Assembly: GCF_003856525.1 (NCBI RefSeq)
Contig: NZ_RJVQ01000001.1
Span: forward strand, 785,229-849,228
DNA: 64,000 bases
Direction: 5' to 3'
Source of the DNA: Vibrio viridaestus
Lineage (GTDB): Bacteria; Pseudomonadota; Gammaproteobacteria; Enterobacterales; Vibrionaceae
Shown here in pieces: positions 62,703-64,000 of this stretch. Made by a program: the position numbers and the translations under genes. Within the stretch, counting starts at the first letter, position 1. Each line of letters begins with the position of its first letter. The notes below the pieces were generated by a model that saw only the letters and a program-made list of their open reading frames with translations, made no database searches and was not told the DNA's origin.

Positions 62703-62828
62703 GTATTTTCATCGTATCAGCATCGCCAGCATGTCTGGCTATGTGACACCCGGTTAGCCTGTGAATCACCCCCTTCATGTTATCTGGGTGTCATTGTTTA
62801 ATGTAATACCACCATAGGAATAATGACA

Positions 62829-63641
62829 ATGAATAAGTGGATTACCGCGGTATTGATTCCCTTGCTGATAGCCGGATGTACCGAAACGAAAACTTTATCG
62901 CTAGCTTCAGAACAAAGTGACCAGGCAACAGCGAATGTTGCCGACCTGTCTTGGACGAAACTTGATATCCCCGGACAGGTACAGTTTAATATTGATCAAT
63001 CCAGTCAGTTACTTTTAAATGACCAAAGTTCGGGGCCCGTCGCCGGTTTTGTTCTTCCCGGAGATAAAGGGAGTCTTGATGTTCGTTTAGAAACGTTTGT
63101 CAGTAAAGAAATGACGTTCTATGCCCCTGAGGTTTTTGTGCTAAATGCACAAAATCATATTGTTATCAGTAAATCTTTTAAGGATTTTAAATATGTTCCG
63201 GCGAAATTTTTTGATGACGATAAATTTATCCTGACATTCACTGTTATACCTGATAGTAACAGACAAAAGCTCAGGTTATTAATTTTTACATCTTCCGAAG
63301 ATCTGAAAGGGCAGACGCCTATCCTCCATCCGGCGAAAGCTTTTGCCAGAGCAAGGCATACGGTTGAACCGGATATTGATGACCCCTTAGCAAAACATGC
63401 CCCTTACGGGTATTTCCGGCTGGCGGTGAATACCAACAAAGTAGCAACTGACCGTGTGATGCAGAGTACCGATAACGTGCCGTCCGGTGCGAATCTTGGT
63501 AGTTTCTATAAAAAAGAAATTCGCAAAGCCGTTGAGGCGGGTAATATTGCTAAAGCACTTTCATTGTTAGAGGAAGCCAAAAAATTCAATGTGGAAGGGG
63601 CTAAGGAAACCTTTATTGAATCGGTAAACAATAGTAGGTAA
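62829..63641 (+). CDS. malM: MalM lipoprotein of the maltose operon
   Basis: The 270-residue protein has a lipoprotein signal peptide with lipobox LIAGC, and the MalM core (FVLPGDKGSLDVRLETFVS; YGYFRLAVNTNKV; a helical tail with LSLLEEAKKFN). It follows lamB as in E. coli malK-lamB-malM. MalM is periplasmic and of unknown function. GGA is better spaced to the ATG at 62829 than to that at 62823. Confidence 0.9.
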   Translation: MNKWITAVLIPLLIAGCTETKTLSLASEQSDQATANVADLSWTKLDIPGQVQFNIDQSSQLLLNDQSSGPVAGFVLPGDKGSLDVRLETFVSKEMTFYAPEVFVLNAQNHIVISKSFKDFKYVPAKFFDDDKFILTFTVIPDSNRQKLRLLIFTSSEDLKGQTPILHPAKAFARARHTVEPDIDDPLAKHAPYGYFRLAVNTNKVATDRVMQSTDNVPSGANLGSFYKKEIRKAVEAGNIAKALSLLEEAKKFNVEGAKETFIESVNNSR

Positions 63642-63679
63642 TTTGTATAGGAGGGCGGTAGCAGCCTACTTGATTTAAC

Positions 63680-64000
63680 TCAGTGTCCAAAACTAATAGG
63701 GCGGATCAATTCCGCCCTGAGTAATTGGTTGAAGAGTTCGGGATACAGCGCAATGTTCACGTTGTAGTGCTGCGGTAGGTAAGACAGTTTGATAATAAGA
63801 GTACCTTCTTGCGGATACAGCAATTTGTTTTTAAAAGGCGTAGATTGAGCGTAAAAAATCGGATACTGTGGTGTTCACTTTGCCAGTTTGGCACGACGAT
63901 GGGGGTGTTACCTGAAACAGAACTGCACGTTACGATTCCATGGTCATTAATACTTAAGCTTCTCACATACGGGTCTGAAAACACGATATTGTTATGCTTA
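63680..64000 (-). pseudogene. Frameshifted CSS-motif (EAL-type sensor) protein, partial
   Basis: On the minus strand the frame entering from the right edge encodes DPYVRSLSINDHGIVTCSSV, the hallmark of the CSS-motif periplasmic sensor that precedes EAL c-di-GMP phosphodiesterase domains. At the T run near 63856 the coding continues only after adding one T (FYAQSTPFKNKLLYPQEGTL, then LSYLPQHYNVNIALYPELFN), and it ends at a TGA after ISFGH, with no EAL domain. Both the frameshift and the truncation suggest a decayed gene; a sequencing error in the homopolymer could explain the frameshift alone. Confidence 0.6.
63699..63719. terminator. GC-rich hairpin near the end of malM
   Basis: AGGGCGGA and TCCGCCCT form an 8-bp stem with a 5-nt loop. 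Lying between convergent malM and the CSS remnant, it could end transcripts from either side. Confidence 0.5.

Overview
The window reads as a Vibrio-type gammaproteobacterial chromosome, probably the accessory-rich second chromosome. The clues are the gene families (PncB with a NUDIX-type NrtR regulator, MoxR/Bat operon, PepT, GuaC, MalT-controlled maltose genes, CSS-motif protein), moderately AT-rich DNA with strong hairpin terminators, and a guaC-linked Tn7-like element of a type known mainly from Vibrionaceae and relatives. No rRNA or tRNA gene was seen.

Layout. 1-5 kb: end of a sucrose-6-phosphate hydrolase, fructokinase, nicotinate phosphoribosyltransferase and its likely NrtR repressor, and a PhzF-like protein. 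5-12 kb: LysR/EamA pair, ABM protein, lipoprotein alkaline phosphatase, DUF3299 and DUF3820 proteins, a diguanylate cyclase and an L,D-transpeptidase. 12-19 kb: a minus-strand operon moxR-DUF58-DUF4381-batA-batB/C-batD, with a pure hexanucleotide repeat coding for polyglutamine. 19-28 kb: DsbA-like protein, peptidase T, MscS channel, cold-shock protein, a CheY-CheC/CheX-like regulator plus PAS protein, Nnr, D-lactate dehydrogenase and an outer-membrane protein. 28.7-29.7 kb: guaC.

29.77 to about 41-42 kb: a CRISPR-associated transposon (type I-F3 CAST) inserted 20 bp beyond the guaC stop codon. It has a right end with three TnsB-type repeats, tnsA-tnsB-tnsC, a winged-helix/SF2-helicase gene pair, a small xre regulator, a separate atypical repeat-spacer unit, a short CRISPR array, and tniQ-cas8/5-cas7-cas6 on the minus strand. 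There is no cas1, cas2 or cas3. The spacer in the atypical unit matches guaC at 26 of 32 positions (29687-29718), followed by a 51-bp gap to the transposon end. This explains the location: guide-directed insertion. The sequence GGATTATAATCC occurs as a palindrome both at the xre/helicase-pair promoter region and at the presumed promoter of the homing guide, suggesting one Xre circuit over both. A 14-bp inverted repeat around the tnsA promoter would hide the tnsA ribosome binding site in read-through transcripts. No left end could be recognised between tniQ and malT, where there are only degraded coding remains.

42.7-63.6 kb: a maltose/maltodextrin regulon: malT, malP, malQ, malK, malE, malF, malG, a periplasmic alpha-amylase, a Cache-domain chemoreceptor, lamB and malM. 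Together they take up maltodextrins through the outer membrane (LamB), bind and import them (MalEFGK), and degrade them outside (amylase) and inside (MalQ, MalP) under MalT. The right edge holds a frameshifted remnant of a CSS-motif protein.
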